Assembly: GCA_029260595.1 (NCBI GenBank)
Contig: JAJDCY010000006.1
Coordinates: 1 to 64,000, forward strand
DNA: 64,000 nt
Direction: 5' to 3'
Source of the DNA: Phycisphaeraceae bacterium
GTDB lineage: Bacteria > Planctomycetota > Phycisphaerae > Phycisphaerales > Phycisphaeraceae
A program made the translations under genes and the position numbers. Shown one piece after another: positions 8,617-17,513 of the stretch (position 1 is the first letter of the stretch; each line of letters starts with the position of its first letter). Below the pieces are notes generated by a model that saw nothing but the letters and a program-made list of their open reading frames with translations, was not told the origin of the DNA and searched no databases.

Positions 8617-9037
8617 GGTCTGCTACTCCTTTGGCCAGTACGTACCCACGTAGATGATACAGATTTCAAGACGAAAAGCCGCCCAGGCCACCGTTGCTCG
8701 GCTATTCTGGAGTAGGAAGTGCCGCCCACGCTACTGCTCCCGGCACCCTAACCAGTGATAGAGGTCAAATTCGGCCGAGACGCCGCGTTCAAGTCCCCTG
8801 CGAACCATGTCACCCGCCGGCATTCGGGAGGCAACCGGCGGCGTTCGATCATGAATGAGGCCTGTGTGATCGCCTGCAGGATCGCTTCGCATCGTGTCAA
8901 TGACCGTGGGGTAGAGAGCCTCCGGCGAGAGCGTGCCGGCGTAACAATCACCCTGCCGCACATTGCTCCAGTCCGCGCGCGGCCGCTGCTCAGAACTGAC
9001 ACGACTTGGGGATCCGACTTTCAACCGCAGCGCTGAA
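8617..9037. other. Intergenic stretch, no convincing gene
   Basis: The 421 bases between the E2 gene and efp hold a minus-strand open frame (8731-9099) that runs into the efp 3' end. It lacks a ribosome-binding site and any motif I recognise, so I do not call it. No hairpin-plus-T-run terminator is clear. Confidence 0.4.
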
Positions 9038-9601
9038 TCACGCCCCGGTCGCCCGCCCCATGTACTCGCCCGTTTCCGTCGAGATGCGGATGACCTCACC
9101 GGCTGTGATGAACGGCGGCACGCGGGTCTTCAACCCCGTCTGGCAAATCGCTTCCTTCAACTGGTTCGTCGCCGTCGCACCCTTGATCCCCGGCGGGGTG
9201 TCGGTGACCTCCAGCTCGACGACCGAGGGCAACTCCATACTGATCACCGACCCGTTGTAGACCAACGCCGTCGCCGAGGTGTTCTCTTTGAGGTAGTCCA
9301 ACGCGTTGTCCAATACGCCGGGGTCGATCGTCATCTGGTCGTACGTCTCGCAGTCCATAAAGACGGCCCCGGCGGCCTCCTTATAAAGGAACTCGACCTC
9401 GCGGCGGTCCAGGTGGGCCTGCTCGATCTCCTCGCCGCTACGCCACCGCTTCTCGATATAGCTGCCGGTCTGGGCGTTCTTGAGCTTGACCTGGGTGTAG
9501 GCCGGGCCCTTGCCGGGCTTGACGTGATCGGTGCTGTTCACCACAAACACCTGCCCGTCGATCAGAACCGCCATCCCGTTTCGAACATCTTGTGATTTCA
9601 C
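9038..9601 (-). CDS. efp: Translation elongation factor P
   Basis: At 187 residues this is a full-length EF-P with its three beta-barrel domains: the KOW-like N-terminal domain (MKSQDVRNGM through VKPGKGPAYTQVKL), the OB domain starting near SGEEIEQAHL and the C-terminal TDTPPGIKGATATNQLKEA signature region. EF-P enters the ribosomal E site and relieves stalling at polyproline. The tip residue in the PGKG loop is Lys31, so lysylation (EpmA-type) is the expected modification, although no epm gene is in the window. The start is GTG at 9601. The ribosome-binding site is weak (GGAG about 12 bases upstream). Confidence 0.95.
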   Translation of the reverse strand: MKSQDVRNGMAVLIDGQVFVVNSTDHVKPGKGPAYTQVKLKNAQTGSYIEKRWRSGEEIEQAHLDRREVEFLYKEAAGAVFMDCETYDQMTIDPGVLDNALDYLKENTSATALVYNGSVISMELPSVVELEVTDTPPGIKGATATNQLKEAICQTGLKTRVPPFITAGEVIRISTETGEYMGRATGA

Positions 9602-9967
9602 GATTTATTTAAACTCCATCGATCCCAGCACCGGTCGAACGCTCGATCCTCTAGCGGGCGGCCATTATGCAGCACGGCCCCGGCGGCGGCAATCGCCTGG
9701 TCGCACCGCCTGTCCATCCAACCCTCAGTCACAACCATGATCCGAACAAACCCCTTGCAGCGGGGTAACCGGGCGGATAACCTGATATCGGCAACTGACC
9801 GGGCACGCTTCCGTTCGGCTGATCATCGGCCGCCGTGGATCGTGGCCCGGATTGACGACATGTGTATCGCCGGTGGCGCGGCAGACCCCGAGACGGCCAA
9901 CAGCCGAGGGGCCGGTGCCGCGAGACAGATTCATCCCGGCCGAGCCCACCCGGAATGTAAGGCCTTG

Positions 9968-9995
9968 TTGCCACTGCCGGCTTGCGAGGTATCCT
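9968..9995 (+). promoter_or_regulatory. Candidate sigma-70-type promoter of infC
   Basis: TTGCCA (9968-9973) and TATCCT (9990-9995) are separated by 16 bases, giving a 5' leader of about 70 bases before the infC start at 10074. The rest of the 9602-10073 gap, upstream of efp and infC, holds no recognisable gene or RNA. Confidence 0.4.
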
Positions 9996-10073
9996 GACGC
10001 ATCAGGGCCGGCGCGGCTGTGGCAGTGTTGATCGCCCTGAGGTTGGATTTCGTTCACGCTTGGAGGCCTGACC

Positions 10074-10763
10074 ATCGCCAGACGTTACTACACGCCCCAA
10101 CGCGAGACCGGCAAACGGTTGCGCGTCAACGGCTTGATCCGCACCACGCCGATCCGCTTGATCAATGAGAACAACGAGCAGGTGGGCATCGTCGAGCTGC
10201 CCGACGCGATCAGCCAGGCCAAAGCGGTCGGGCTCGATCTGGTTGAGGTCGCGCCCGGCTCCAAGCCGCCCGTCTGCCGGATCATGGACTACGGCAAGTG
10301 GAAATACCAACAGAAAAAGAAAGAGCAGAAGGCGCGCACGCACAGCAAGCAGAGTGAGCTGAAAGAAGTCCGCCTGCGGCCAAAGATCGATGCGCACGAC
10401 CTGACAATCAAGACCAACAAGGCCCGCCAGTTCCTCGGCGAGGGCGACAAGGTGCAATTCACCATGCAGTTTCGCGGGCGCGAGATGGCTCACCGCGACC
10501 TGGGGCTGAACACCCTGCACCTGGTGCGCGATCAACTGGCCGAGCTTAGCAAAGTCGAAACACTCCCACGCATGACCGGGCGGCGAATGACGATGGTGCT
10601 GGCGCCCGATCAGCGCAGCAACAAGCCCAAGCAACCGAAAGCGCCGGCTGAGGCCGCGGCATCACCCGCCCCCAAAGCTGCGCCGCCTTCGCCAGCAAGC
10701 GCCCCGCCGCAAGTTGAGGCGAGTCAAGACCAACCCCCCGTCGCGTCGGATACCGCTAGCTGA
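10074..10763 (+). CDS. infC: Translation initiation factor IF-3 with non-canonical AUC start
   Basis: The frame encodes IF-3: YYTPQRETGKRLRVNGLIR lead, INENNEQVG-VELPDA-A N-domain, APGSKPPVCRIMDYGKW-Y linker core, then a C-domain with KEVRLRPKIDAHDLTIKTNKA and FRGREMAHRDLG. IF-3 binds the 30S subunit and polices start-codon choice. I place the start at the ATC at 10074, seven bases after GGAGG (10062-10066), because the family-conserved residues begin before the first in-frame TTG at 10119; AUU/AUC starts allow IF-3 to repress its own translation. The last about 50 residues form an Ala/Pro-rich tail absent from most IF-3 proteins. Unlike most bacteria, rpmI and rplT do not follow. Confidence 0.93.
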   Translation: MARRYYTPQRETGKRLRVNGLIRTTPIRLINENNEQVGIVELPDAISQAKAVGLDLVEVAPGSKPPVCRIMDYGKWKYQQKKKEQKARTHSKQSELKEVRLRPKIDAHDLTIKTNKARQFLGEGDKVQFTMQFRGREMAHRDLGLNTLHLVRDQLAELSKVETLPRMTGRRMTMVLAPDQRSNKPKQPKAPAEAAASPAPKAAPPSPASAPPQVEASQDQPPVASDTAS

Positions 10764-10884
10764 GCCTACCTGCCCCTTTATTCTTCAACCGTTGAAACCG
10801 CGCGGTTCGCCCGAGCGGGCTAATCGGTTGCCCCAACCGATCACTGATGGCGACCACCCGCAACGGGTGATATGCGAACGGCAG

Positions 10885-13287
10885 TTATTTGACCGGCTCG
10901 GACTCCGTGGCGGAAATAGCGTCGGCTGAACGCTCCGCGGATGCGCCCGACTGGGCTAATGGGGCTCCTAGTTTCTGCCCCAGCGCGGCAGAGATGTAGA
11001 ACCACCGATCACCGAGTCGCGCGACGACCGGCTCGGCGCCTCGCGCTGCGTCCGGCCTGGTGATCTCGCCAAAGAGGAACAATTCCTGTCGCGTCTCGTC
11101 GGTCATCGTGATCAGCAGGCTGATTCCTAGATCGCGATCCGGGCCGTCGTTCTGTGGCGCATCGATGAACCGCTCTGCCCTAAGACCCGCCAGTGTATCG
11201 AACACACCCGCCGCCACGGCCTCGTCCAGTGCCTGATCCGATGCCTCGCTGTACCGCCCGCTAGTGGCGCGCACAATCGTGACGGACTCACCGCCGCGCG
11301 TCACGGCGACCGAGCGGATCGTCCCGATCGGCGACGCGAGGACCGTCCGATCACGAAACTCAGCGTCGAACACGGCGACCGACTCGGGTGTCAGTTCGAA
11401 GGCCTGTGTCTCGTCGTCCAACCGGGCGATGCGCGTCTGCGGGTCGATGGTTAGGCCCCACCGGCGTCCCTCGCGGGCTTGGAAACCGGCGCGGATGGCG
11501 GCATCGCCGCCGGGCACAGCCGAGGAAGCGCCGGGTGCGTCAAGCGGCGACGCCAGCCAACGCTTTACCCGCAACGGCTGAAGCGCGGCGAGTAATCGAT
11601 GCAGCGCGTTGGCCTCGAAACTCTCGTGCCCCTCCAGTCGCCACGGTGCGGGCGTTGAGTTGGCCGCGTCGGCGTCAGTCTCTGCCTCGGCCGATACGTC
11701 CCGTGAAAACTCGTACCGCTGCCCATAACTGTTGCGGACATCGACGCGCTCAAGTGTCTCGCTGGACAGATCGATGATGGACCGATCGCGCAGCGCTAGC
11801 GGTGTGATCAGCAGGTCCGCCATCGCCGACGAGGGCACGAGGTATCCGATCGATTCCTCGTTGCGCACCACCCGCAGCGTGTCGCCCGATTCGGTTGGAT
11901 ACACGCGAAGCACATCCGGTTCGGCCCGGCCAACCGCCGAGAGCGATACGACCCCGAGCGGCTGCGTATCAGCCGGCACCGACGAGTCGTACCCGACCGC
12001 TTTAATCTGGGTAACACGCTCGATCCACTCTGACACCTCGACGGTGTCGGCTGAGAACCCCGGACCGGGGCTCGCGAACGACCACCCGGCAACGCTGCGC
12101 GAGAGTTGGACTGCCGTGCTGCCGGCGCGGGCAACGCGAGCCTCGCGCACATCAGCGAGCGATACCGCGGCGATGCGAGGGTCGCGTAGATCATCAACCG
12201 GCGTGTCGAGCGGCGTGGTCTCGGCCTGCGACACAACGAACACCACGTCGATGCCGTCATCGCCACGGGTCAGCGCCGCGAAGTACTCGCTCTGATTCAG
12301 GTCGCCCGGCGCTCCGATGTGCAGTGTGACGCGCTCACGCGCTTCAGGACCGGGCGGATCCTCACTATCGAAGACGGGGGCGTCACTCTGCGGCGCTTGA
12401 TCGCCTTCTGATCCGGGGTCGGCGGCTGTGGCGTTGGGCGGCAGCGCGTCGGGGAGCACAGCTTCGATCGTTACGGCTGACCCCGGCGCATCCAATCCGT
12501 AAAGAGACAGGTCGCTGGGGTTGTCGTCGACAAACCGTGAGATGGAAACGCGCCCGACATCTCCCAACAGCTTCTGCACCACCGCTGCGTCGGCTCTGCC
12601 CGGCGTAGTCCCGCCGAGCACCCAATCGCCGTTGTGATGATGCAGCGTCACGACGCGGCCGTCGCGATTGAGCGTCACCCGATCCACCGTCCCTTTGCCG
12701 GGGATCTCGACGGACTTCTTGCGCCAATCACGCACCGATTCGCTGTCGACCAACCGGTGCAGCGCATCGTTGACGATGTACACGCCGCCCTCACCATTGA
12801 CCCGGGCATACCCCCAACCGCCACCAGGTGACTTGCCGAGATGCACGGTGTGTTCGATCGGCTCATCCACGCCGACGCGCAGCGTCACAGAGCTTTTCGC
12901 AGGCGAAAGCCCCGCTTGATCAGCCGTGGGGAACTCACCGCTACCTGACGCGTGCCGCTCGGTGAACCGCAGCCCGGCCATATCATCGATCACTCGCCGC
13001 ACCGACCAGGTGTCCAGTGGGAATCGCACCGGGTAGGTCTGCCACCAGTCGGCGCCTTCTTTATTCAACTCGACCACCCCCCCGGAGCGCTGAATGGTGA
13101 TCGAGTCGATCTGCTCGGTAGACAACTGGTCGGCGGTAAACACAGGCTCGCCCGCGACATTGCCGCCATGTTCCTGCCGGACACGCAATCGTTCGTGCGT
13201 GGTCTGAGTGCCTTGTTCCACGAAAACAAAGTATGCGCCGACCAACAGGAGCAGCACCAGCAACGCGACAGTCGTTTTGAAGTTCAT
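10885..13287 (-). CDS. DUF4340-domain membrane-anchored protein
   Basis: This 800-residue protein has one N-terminal membrane helix (about residues 7-25) and then extracytoplasmic repeats of the DUF4340 type (for example DSITIQRSGGVVELNKEGADWW and SVRRVIDDMAGLRF). It is the last gene of a four-gene minus-strand unit with an ABC ATPase, an ABC-2 permease and a GldG-like protein (gaps of 37, 21 and 33 bases), an association seen with GldA/F/G systems. Its function is unknown; it may act as a periplasmic partner of the transporter. The middle (about 280-320) contains an acidic, Pro-rich linker. Confidence 0.85.
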   Translation of the reverse strand: MNFKTTVALLVLLLLVGAYFVFVEQGTQTTHERLRVRQEHGGNVAGEPVFTADQLSTEQIDSITIQRSGGVVELNKEGADWWQTYPVRFPLDTWSVRRVIDDMAGLRFTERHASGSGEFPTADQAGLSPAKSSVTLRVGVDEPIEHTVHLGKSPGGGWGYARVNGEGGVYIVNDALHRLVDSESVRDWRKKSVEIPGKGTVDRVTLNRDGRVVTLHHHNGDWVLGGTTPGRADAAVVQKLLGDVGRVSISRFVDDNPSDLSLYGLDAPGSAVTIEAVLPDALPPNATAADPGSEGDQAPQSDAPVFDSEDPPGPEARERVTLHIGAPGDLNQSEYFAALTRGDDGIDVVFVVSQAETTPLDTPVDDLRDPRIAAVSLADVREARVARAGSTAVQLSRSVAGWSFASPGPGFSADTVEVSEWIERVTQIKAVGYDSSVPADTQPLGVVSLSAVGRAEPDVLRVYPTESGDTLRVVRNEESIGYLVPSSAMADLLITPLALRDRSIIDLSSETLERVDVRNSYGQRYEFSRDVSAEAETDADAANSTPAPWRLEGHESFEANALHRLLAALQPLRVKRWLASPLDAPGASSAVPGGDAAIRAGFQAREGRRWGLTIDPQTRIARLDDETQAFELTPESVAVFDAEFRDRTVLASPIGTIRSVAVTRGGESVTIVRATSGRYSEASDQALDEAVAAGVFDTLAGLRAERFIDAPQNDGPDRDLGISLLITMTDETRQELFLFGEITRPDAARGAEPVVARLGDRWFYISAALGQKLGAPLAQSGASAERSADAISATESEPVK

Positions 13288-13324
13288 CTCGATCCCTCGT
13301 CAAGTGTTTTGGTCGGGGTATGAC

Positions 13325-15403
13325 TCAACCGGCTCTGCGGATGTGCCAGACGCCGGCGCCGACGGCTGCGACCGCGAGGGGCATCCCCGCAAGCAACCCC
13401 CACTGCAACCCGGCCAATCCGGAACGGCTGATCGCCTCGACCCGCCGGATATCCTGCGTCCGCGGGCTCGCCGCGATCAACTCATCGAGCCCGGCTAACC
13501 AATACACGCTGTTGAGAAACAACTCCGCGTTCGCCGGGAACAGCGCGCCGAACAGTTCCGCGGTCCCCTCGCCGAGCGCTCCGTAGTTCACGATCTGGTC
13601 GGTTGCCCAACCGGGGTCCGCGACAACGACCAGCCGCTCGTCACCGCGTTGCCCAGCCGCACCAATCACGAACGGTCCACCCGCGGTCGCGGGGTCCAGC
13701 GTCGGGTTACCGGTCCCCTGCACGTCGCGCTCGGCCCACAGGTCTTGCCCGCTGACGGTCGCCAACGGCCAGGTCTTGGTCTCGCTGTCTTCAGTCGGTC
13801 CGAGGATCAACGGGCAGGCCTGCACAAACACACCCGGCGACCCACGCAGCGCGCTGGTGATCGCCACATCGCACGGCCAATCGGTTACATCAAGCTGCGG
13901 TGTCGCACGCGTGCGCCGGTCGGGCAGTTGCACCTGGCGCAGGATCAACCGGTCCAACTGCGGGGTGATCCCCCACGGCTCGAGCAACGCGGACATCGGC
14001 TCGGATGATCCGAACTGCGCCATCGGCGACAGGCTTAGCAACACCATCGCGCCATCGCCCGCGCCCATGCGCTCCTGGATCTTCTCCGCGACGCCCGTCC
14101 CGCCCAACGACGCCATCGGGTCCATCGGGTTCGGCGCTGCACCGGGCAGCGCGATCCAGACGGCTGTCTGATCAGGCTCAGGTTCGGGTGCCGGTGCTGG
14201 CGGCATGGGCTGACCCAGCGGCCCCGGCTGGGGGCCCGGGCTCCATTGGCGCACATCGAAGTTCATACGGCGTAGCCGCTCGGCGACCTGCGAGTACGCC
14301 CCGCCCGGCGCGATCACCTGGCCGCGACTGCCGCCGACAAAAACAACCATCGGCCGGGCCGTCATCCCCATGCTGACCAGCGCCCCGGTGATGCGCTCCT
14401 CACCCTGGAAGCGTAGCTGCGGCTCTTCCCCAGGCTGAACCTGCTCCGGGTCCGGCTCGCGGAACAACTCGGTGATCGCCAGCACACGGACCTGCGACGG
14501 GCCGATCACCACAACCGGGTCCGGCGTGTTGATCTGTGTACGAAGATTCTCATACCCCTCGACGCGCTCAGCCGCCCGCAACGTCGCGAGCGCCGCGCCG
14601 ATTTCCCCCTGCACCGCTTTGAACCGCTCACTCAACCCGAGCAACGCGTCTTTGATCGCATCCGGCGTATCGCCCTGCGTCGCCGCGACGGCGAACCGAT
14701 CGATCGTTAACGCGAACACGTTGGTGTCCAACTCAGACAGTACCTGCTCGAGCGTATCCTTAGCCGCGCGATACGCGGGCAACGAACTGCCCAGGTCGCG
14801 CTCGACCTGCTCCACCAGCGCATCAATTTGAGAATCGAACCGCGCCATCGCCGCGGCCAGGTCGCGTAGAAAACCCTTTAATTCTCCATCGGGCAGCGTC
14901 GGGTCTTCAAGGGCACCGCGCAGAACCGGCACCGCCCCGGCCGCCTCGGCCAGTGTGCGATCGAGCACCCGCCGCGCCCCATCGATCGCGTCACGGGTCG
15001 GGGCCAACTGCTCGGCGTACCGCGCGTGAAGCGATGCGAACAACGCCTCAAGGCGCCCCAACTCGCGGCCGGCATCGATGTGATCCGCCGTCACGCTCTT
15101 GCCGTATCGCCCGTACTCCTCGATCAGGTCGCGTGCCTGCTCGATGTATGGGCTCGAGCGCGAAAACAGCGAAACCACCTGGTAATCACCGTCAAGCCCG
15201 CCAAGCACACGCAGCGTCTGCTCCGACAAGCTGTAGCGGCGTGTCGCCGAAAAGTCTTTGCGGATGAACTGCCGCTCACCGATCCAATTCAACAACACCA
15301 CCAGCGCGAGCGCCGCGGCGCACCCGACCAACACGTTCAACCCATACTTCGCCCGCCGCGACCCCTGGGTCTCGCCGCTTGGATGGGCTTTTTCGTCTGC
15401 CAT
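13325..15403 (-). CDS. GldG-like ABC transporter auxiliary protein
   Basis: This 692-residue protein has an N-terminal membrane helix (about 20-42), the IRKDFSATRRYSLSEQT segment typical of GldG/ABC_transp_aux proteins, a large periplasmic domain with a Pro-rich stretch near 395-415, and a C-terminal membrane helix ending in a basic tail (WHIRRAG). An alpha-helical insert (about 110-260) with coiled-coil character separates the usual halves. In Bacteroidetes, GldG works with GldA and GldF in gliding, but homologues occur in many non-gliding bacteria, so gliding should not be inferred. It is co-oriented with the permease upstream and DUF4340 gene downstream. Confidence 0.85.
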   Translation of the reverse strand: MADEKAHPSGETQGSRRAKYGLNVLVGCAAALALVVLLNWIGERQFIRKDFSATRRYSLSEQTLRVLGGLDGDYQVVSLFSRSSPYIEQARDLIEEYGRYGKSVTADHIDAGRELGRLEALFASLHARYAEQLAPTRDAIDGARRVLDRTLAEAAGAVPVLRGALEDPTLPDGELKGFLRDLAAAMARFDSQIDALVEQVERDLGSSLPAYRAAKDTLEQVLSELDTNVFALTIDRFAVAATQGDTPDAIKDALLGLSERFKAVQGEIGAALATLRAAERVEGYENLRTQINTPDPVVVIGPSQVRVLAITELFREPDPEQVQPGEEPQLRFQGEERITGALVSMGMTARPMVVFVGGSRGQVIAPGGAYSQVAERLRRMNFDVRQWSPGPQPGPLGQPMPPAPAPEPEPDQTAVWIALPGAAPNPMDPMASLGGTGVAEKIQERMGAGDGAMVLLSLSPMAQFGSSEPMSALLEPWGITPQLDRLILRQVQLPDRRTRATPQLDVTDWPCDVAITSALRGSPGVFVQACPLILGPTEDSETKTWPLATVSGQDLWAERDVQGTGNPTLDPATAGGPFVIGAAGQRGDERLVVVADPGWATDQIVNYGALGEGTAELFGALFPANAELFLNSVYWLAGLDELIAASPRTQDIRRVEAISRSGLAGLQWGLLAGMPLAVAAVGAGVWHIRRAG

Positions 15404-15424
15404 CGTCGCACACCTCGCGCCGCT

Positions 15425-16144
15425 CTATCGCCAGCGGCGGCTTTCGAGCAGCTTCACCGCGAAAAACAAGAACAAAGCCGTCCCACTGACAAAGTAAATC
15501 ACGTTGCTCGAATCGAGCAAACCTTTATTAAGGTCCTCAAACTGCATATTCACGTTCAAGTAGTACATCGCCTGCCGCAGCCCCGCGCCGACGAACGACG
15601 CCTGCGGCAACAGGTACATCGCCACCGTGAAAAAACAGATCACAAACACCGTCAGCAGAAACGCGATGATCTGATTCTCACTCGCCGCCGAAGCGAACGT
15701 CCCAATGGCCAGGTACAGCCCGCCGACGAGCACCAGCCCAACCAGCCCCGTCACGATCGGCCCGTAATCGGGTTGCCCGTACACCTCCAGCACGACGACC
15801 AGGCCCAACAACGGCAGCATCAGCGCGCCGAGAAACCCCATCGCCCCCAGCCATTTGCCCACGACCACTTGTGTGTCCGTCACCGGAGCGGTCATCAGTG
15901 GCTCGATCGCGCCGCTGCGCAGCTCCTCGCTGATCAGCCGCATGCTCACCGCGGGCATCAGAAACACCATCAGCCACACCACGCCACGCAGCGTCGGCCG
16001 CAGCTCCGCAGGCTCACCCGGGCCGAAGCTGCCCAGAAAAATCAGCGTTGTCCCAAGGGCGAACAACCCCAACACCACGTAGGCGATGGGCGAATAGAAC
16101 AGCCCCGTCAGCTCCCGTCTCGCGATGATGAGTGTCCGTCCCAT
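15425..16144 (-). CDS. ABC-2 type permease (GldF-like)
   Basis: This 239-residue protein has six predicted membrane segments and the early RELTGLFYSPIAYVVLG motif of GldF/ABC-2 permeases, followed by the RLISEELRSGAIEPLMTAPVTDTQVVVGKW loop that couples to the ATPase. It probably forms the membrane channel of the transporter with the ATPase encoded 33 bases upstream and the GldG-like protein 21 bases downstream. The exported substrate is unknown. Confidence 0.9.
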   Translation of the reverse strand: MGRTLIIARRELTGLFYSPIAYVVLGLFALGTTLIFLGSFGPGEPAELRPTLRGVVWLMVFLMPAVSMRLISEELRSGAIEPLMTAPVTDTQVVVGKWLGAMGFLGALMLPLLGLVVVLEVYGQPDYGPIVTGLVGLVLVGGLYLAIGTFASAASENQIIAFLLTVFVICFFTVAMYLLPQASFVGAGLRQAMYYLNVNMQFEDLNKGLLDSSNVIYFVSGTALFLFFAVKLLESRRWR

Positions 16145-16177
16145 ATCGATGCTGTTTCCAACTCGCGCCCGGCTGTG

Positions 16178-17125
16178 TTAGCCGGCCGCACCCTCGGCCT
16201 GGCGCGCGGTGATCTGCACGAAAAACTCTTCCAGACTCGCCCGTTCGTACCGCATCTCGCGCACCGGCCAACCCTTCGCCGCGATCACCTCGGCCAACGG
16301 TTCGCGCACATCACAATCTTGTTTAGCGGTGACGACCGCGACACACCACCCGTCGTCCATCGACGCCTGAACACCCTCCACACCCGCGACTGATCCGAAT
16401 GCGTCGCTCACAGCGGGCGCCGCTGACCTGACTTCGATCCGCAACCCGCCCCCAGCCGAGGCCCCGGCACGCAGTTCATCCACCGCCCCGTCCGCGACGA
16501 TCCGCCCACCGGCGATGATGATCACCCGGTCCGCTGTCTTCTCGATCTCCGGGAGGATGTGCGACGACAGAATAATCGTGTGCTTGCCGCGCAACTCCCC
16601 AATCAACTCGCGGAAGTGGCCGATCTGCGTCGGGTCCAGCCCGGCGGTCGGTTCGTCGAGTATCAGCAACGGCGGGTCGTGCAGAAGCGCCTGCGCCAAG
16701 CCCACCCGCTGGCGATTCCCACGCGACAACCGACCGATCGTCCGCCGGCGGATCTCGGCGAGCCCGCAGCGATCGCAGACCTCCCCGATCCGCGCCACCC
16801 GCTCGGCACGATCCATCCCCTGGAGCTGCCCGCGGTAGTGCAGGTATTCCTCGACGCGCATCTCGGGATACAACGGGTTGTTCTCGGGCAGGTACCCCAC
16901 TCGGCTGCGCACCTGGAGCGAATCGCGCAGCACGTCGTACCCGGCCACCGCGGCCTGCCCGGATGTCGCCGGGAGATACCCGGTCAGGATCCGCAATGTC
17001 GTGCTCTTGCCCGCACCGTTTGGCCCGAGAAACCCAACGATCTGACCCTCGGGCACATCGAACGACACCCGATCGACCGCGAGGGTCGGGCCGTACCATT
17101 TCACCAGGTCCTGAACCTTAATCAT
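16178..17125 (-). CDS. ABC transporter ATP-binding protein (GldA-like)
   Basis: The protein of about 315 residues has a Walker A GPNGAGKST near the N-terminus, the signature LSRGNRQRVGLAQALL, Walker B LLILDEPTAGLDP and the H-loop SSHIL. A C-terminal domain (about 220-300) follows, as in GldA/CcmA-type exporters. I start it at the ATG at 17125 (MIKVQDLVKWYG); upstream ATG/GTG codons in the same frame would add a short non-conserved piece. It is the first gene of the four-gene transporter operon, so its product likely powers the GldF-like permease. Confidence 0.92.
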   Translation of the reverse strand: MIKVQDLVKWYGPTLAVDRVSFDVPEGQIVGFLGPNGAGKSTTLRILTGYLPATSGQAAVAGYDVLRDSLQVRSRVGYLPENNPLYPEMRVEEYLHYRGQLQGMDRAERVARIGEVCDRCGLAEIRRRTIGRLSRGNRQRVGLAQALLHDPPLLILDEPTAGLDPTQIGHFRELIGELRGKHTIILSSHILPEIEKTADRVIIIAGGRIVADGAVDELRAGASAGGGLRIEVRSAAPAVSDAFGSVAGVEGVQASMDDGWCVAVVTAKQDCDVREPLAEVIAAKGWPVREMRYERASLEEFFVQITARQAEGAAG

Positions 17126-17173
17126 TGTGCGTTCGCCCATGCCAGCTGCGGGCCCCGTTGGGGCGCGGTGCAT

Positions 17174-17513
17174 GATCTACCCTACCACGTATCGAGGGTC
17201 AAGGATCGCGCCCAGTCGCGTCGCACAGCAACGCCGCGACGACGCCGACCGGCGATCAGTCCGACGCCTTCCTCGCTGCCCCAGCACTCAACCTGGTCAA
17301 ACCAAGCAGCGCCCACACCGACGTTTAGCCCCACCTCCGACTATCCCGGTCGATCACGGCGAGGCAACCGGCAAACTCAATCTTCCCGGTAAATCGTCGA
17401 AAAAAACCATGCGGATACCTATGATCTGACATCGGAAGTTGGTATATTAACGATGGGTATGTGCGGGCACCTAGGCCATCCGCAAAGCACCACCGGAGTT
17501 GGAGGAAAAAGCG
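17174..17513. other. Divergent intergenic region
   Basis: The 340 bases between the divergent transporter operon and the PEP-CTERM gene contain an AT-rich TATATT (17443-17448) without a convincing -35. The only clear element is GGAGG at 17501-17505, eight bases before the 17514 start. No RNA gene is apparent. Confidence 0.4.

Noticed and set aside
8731-9099. Minus-strand 122-codon open frame
   Set aside because: It overlaps the efp 3' end, has no ribosome-binding site and no recognisable motif; treated as chance opening in high-GC DNA.
10823-10869. Short hairpins (ATCGGTT/AACCGAT and CACCCG/CGGGTG) between infC and the DUF4340 gene
   Set aside because: Plausible terminator stems but without T runs on either strand; not called.
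15026-16393. 455-codon plus-strand open frame across the GldF/GldG-like genes
   Set aside because: Shadow of two well-supported minus-strand genes, His/Arg/Gln-rich with no motif.
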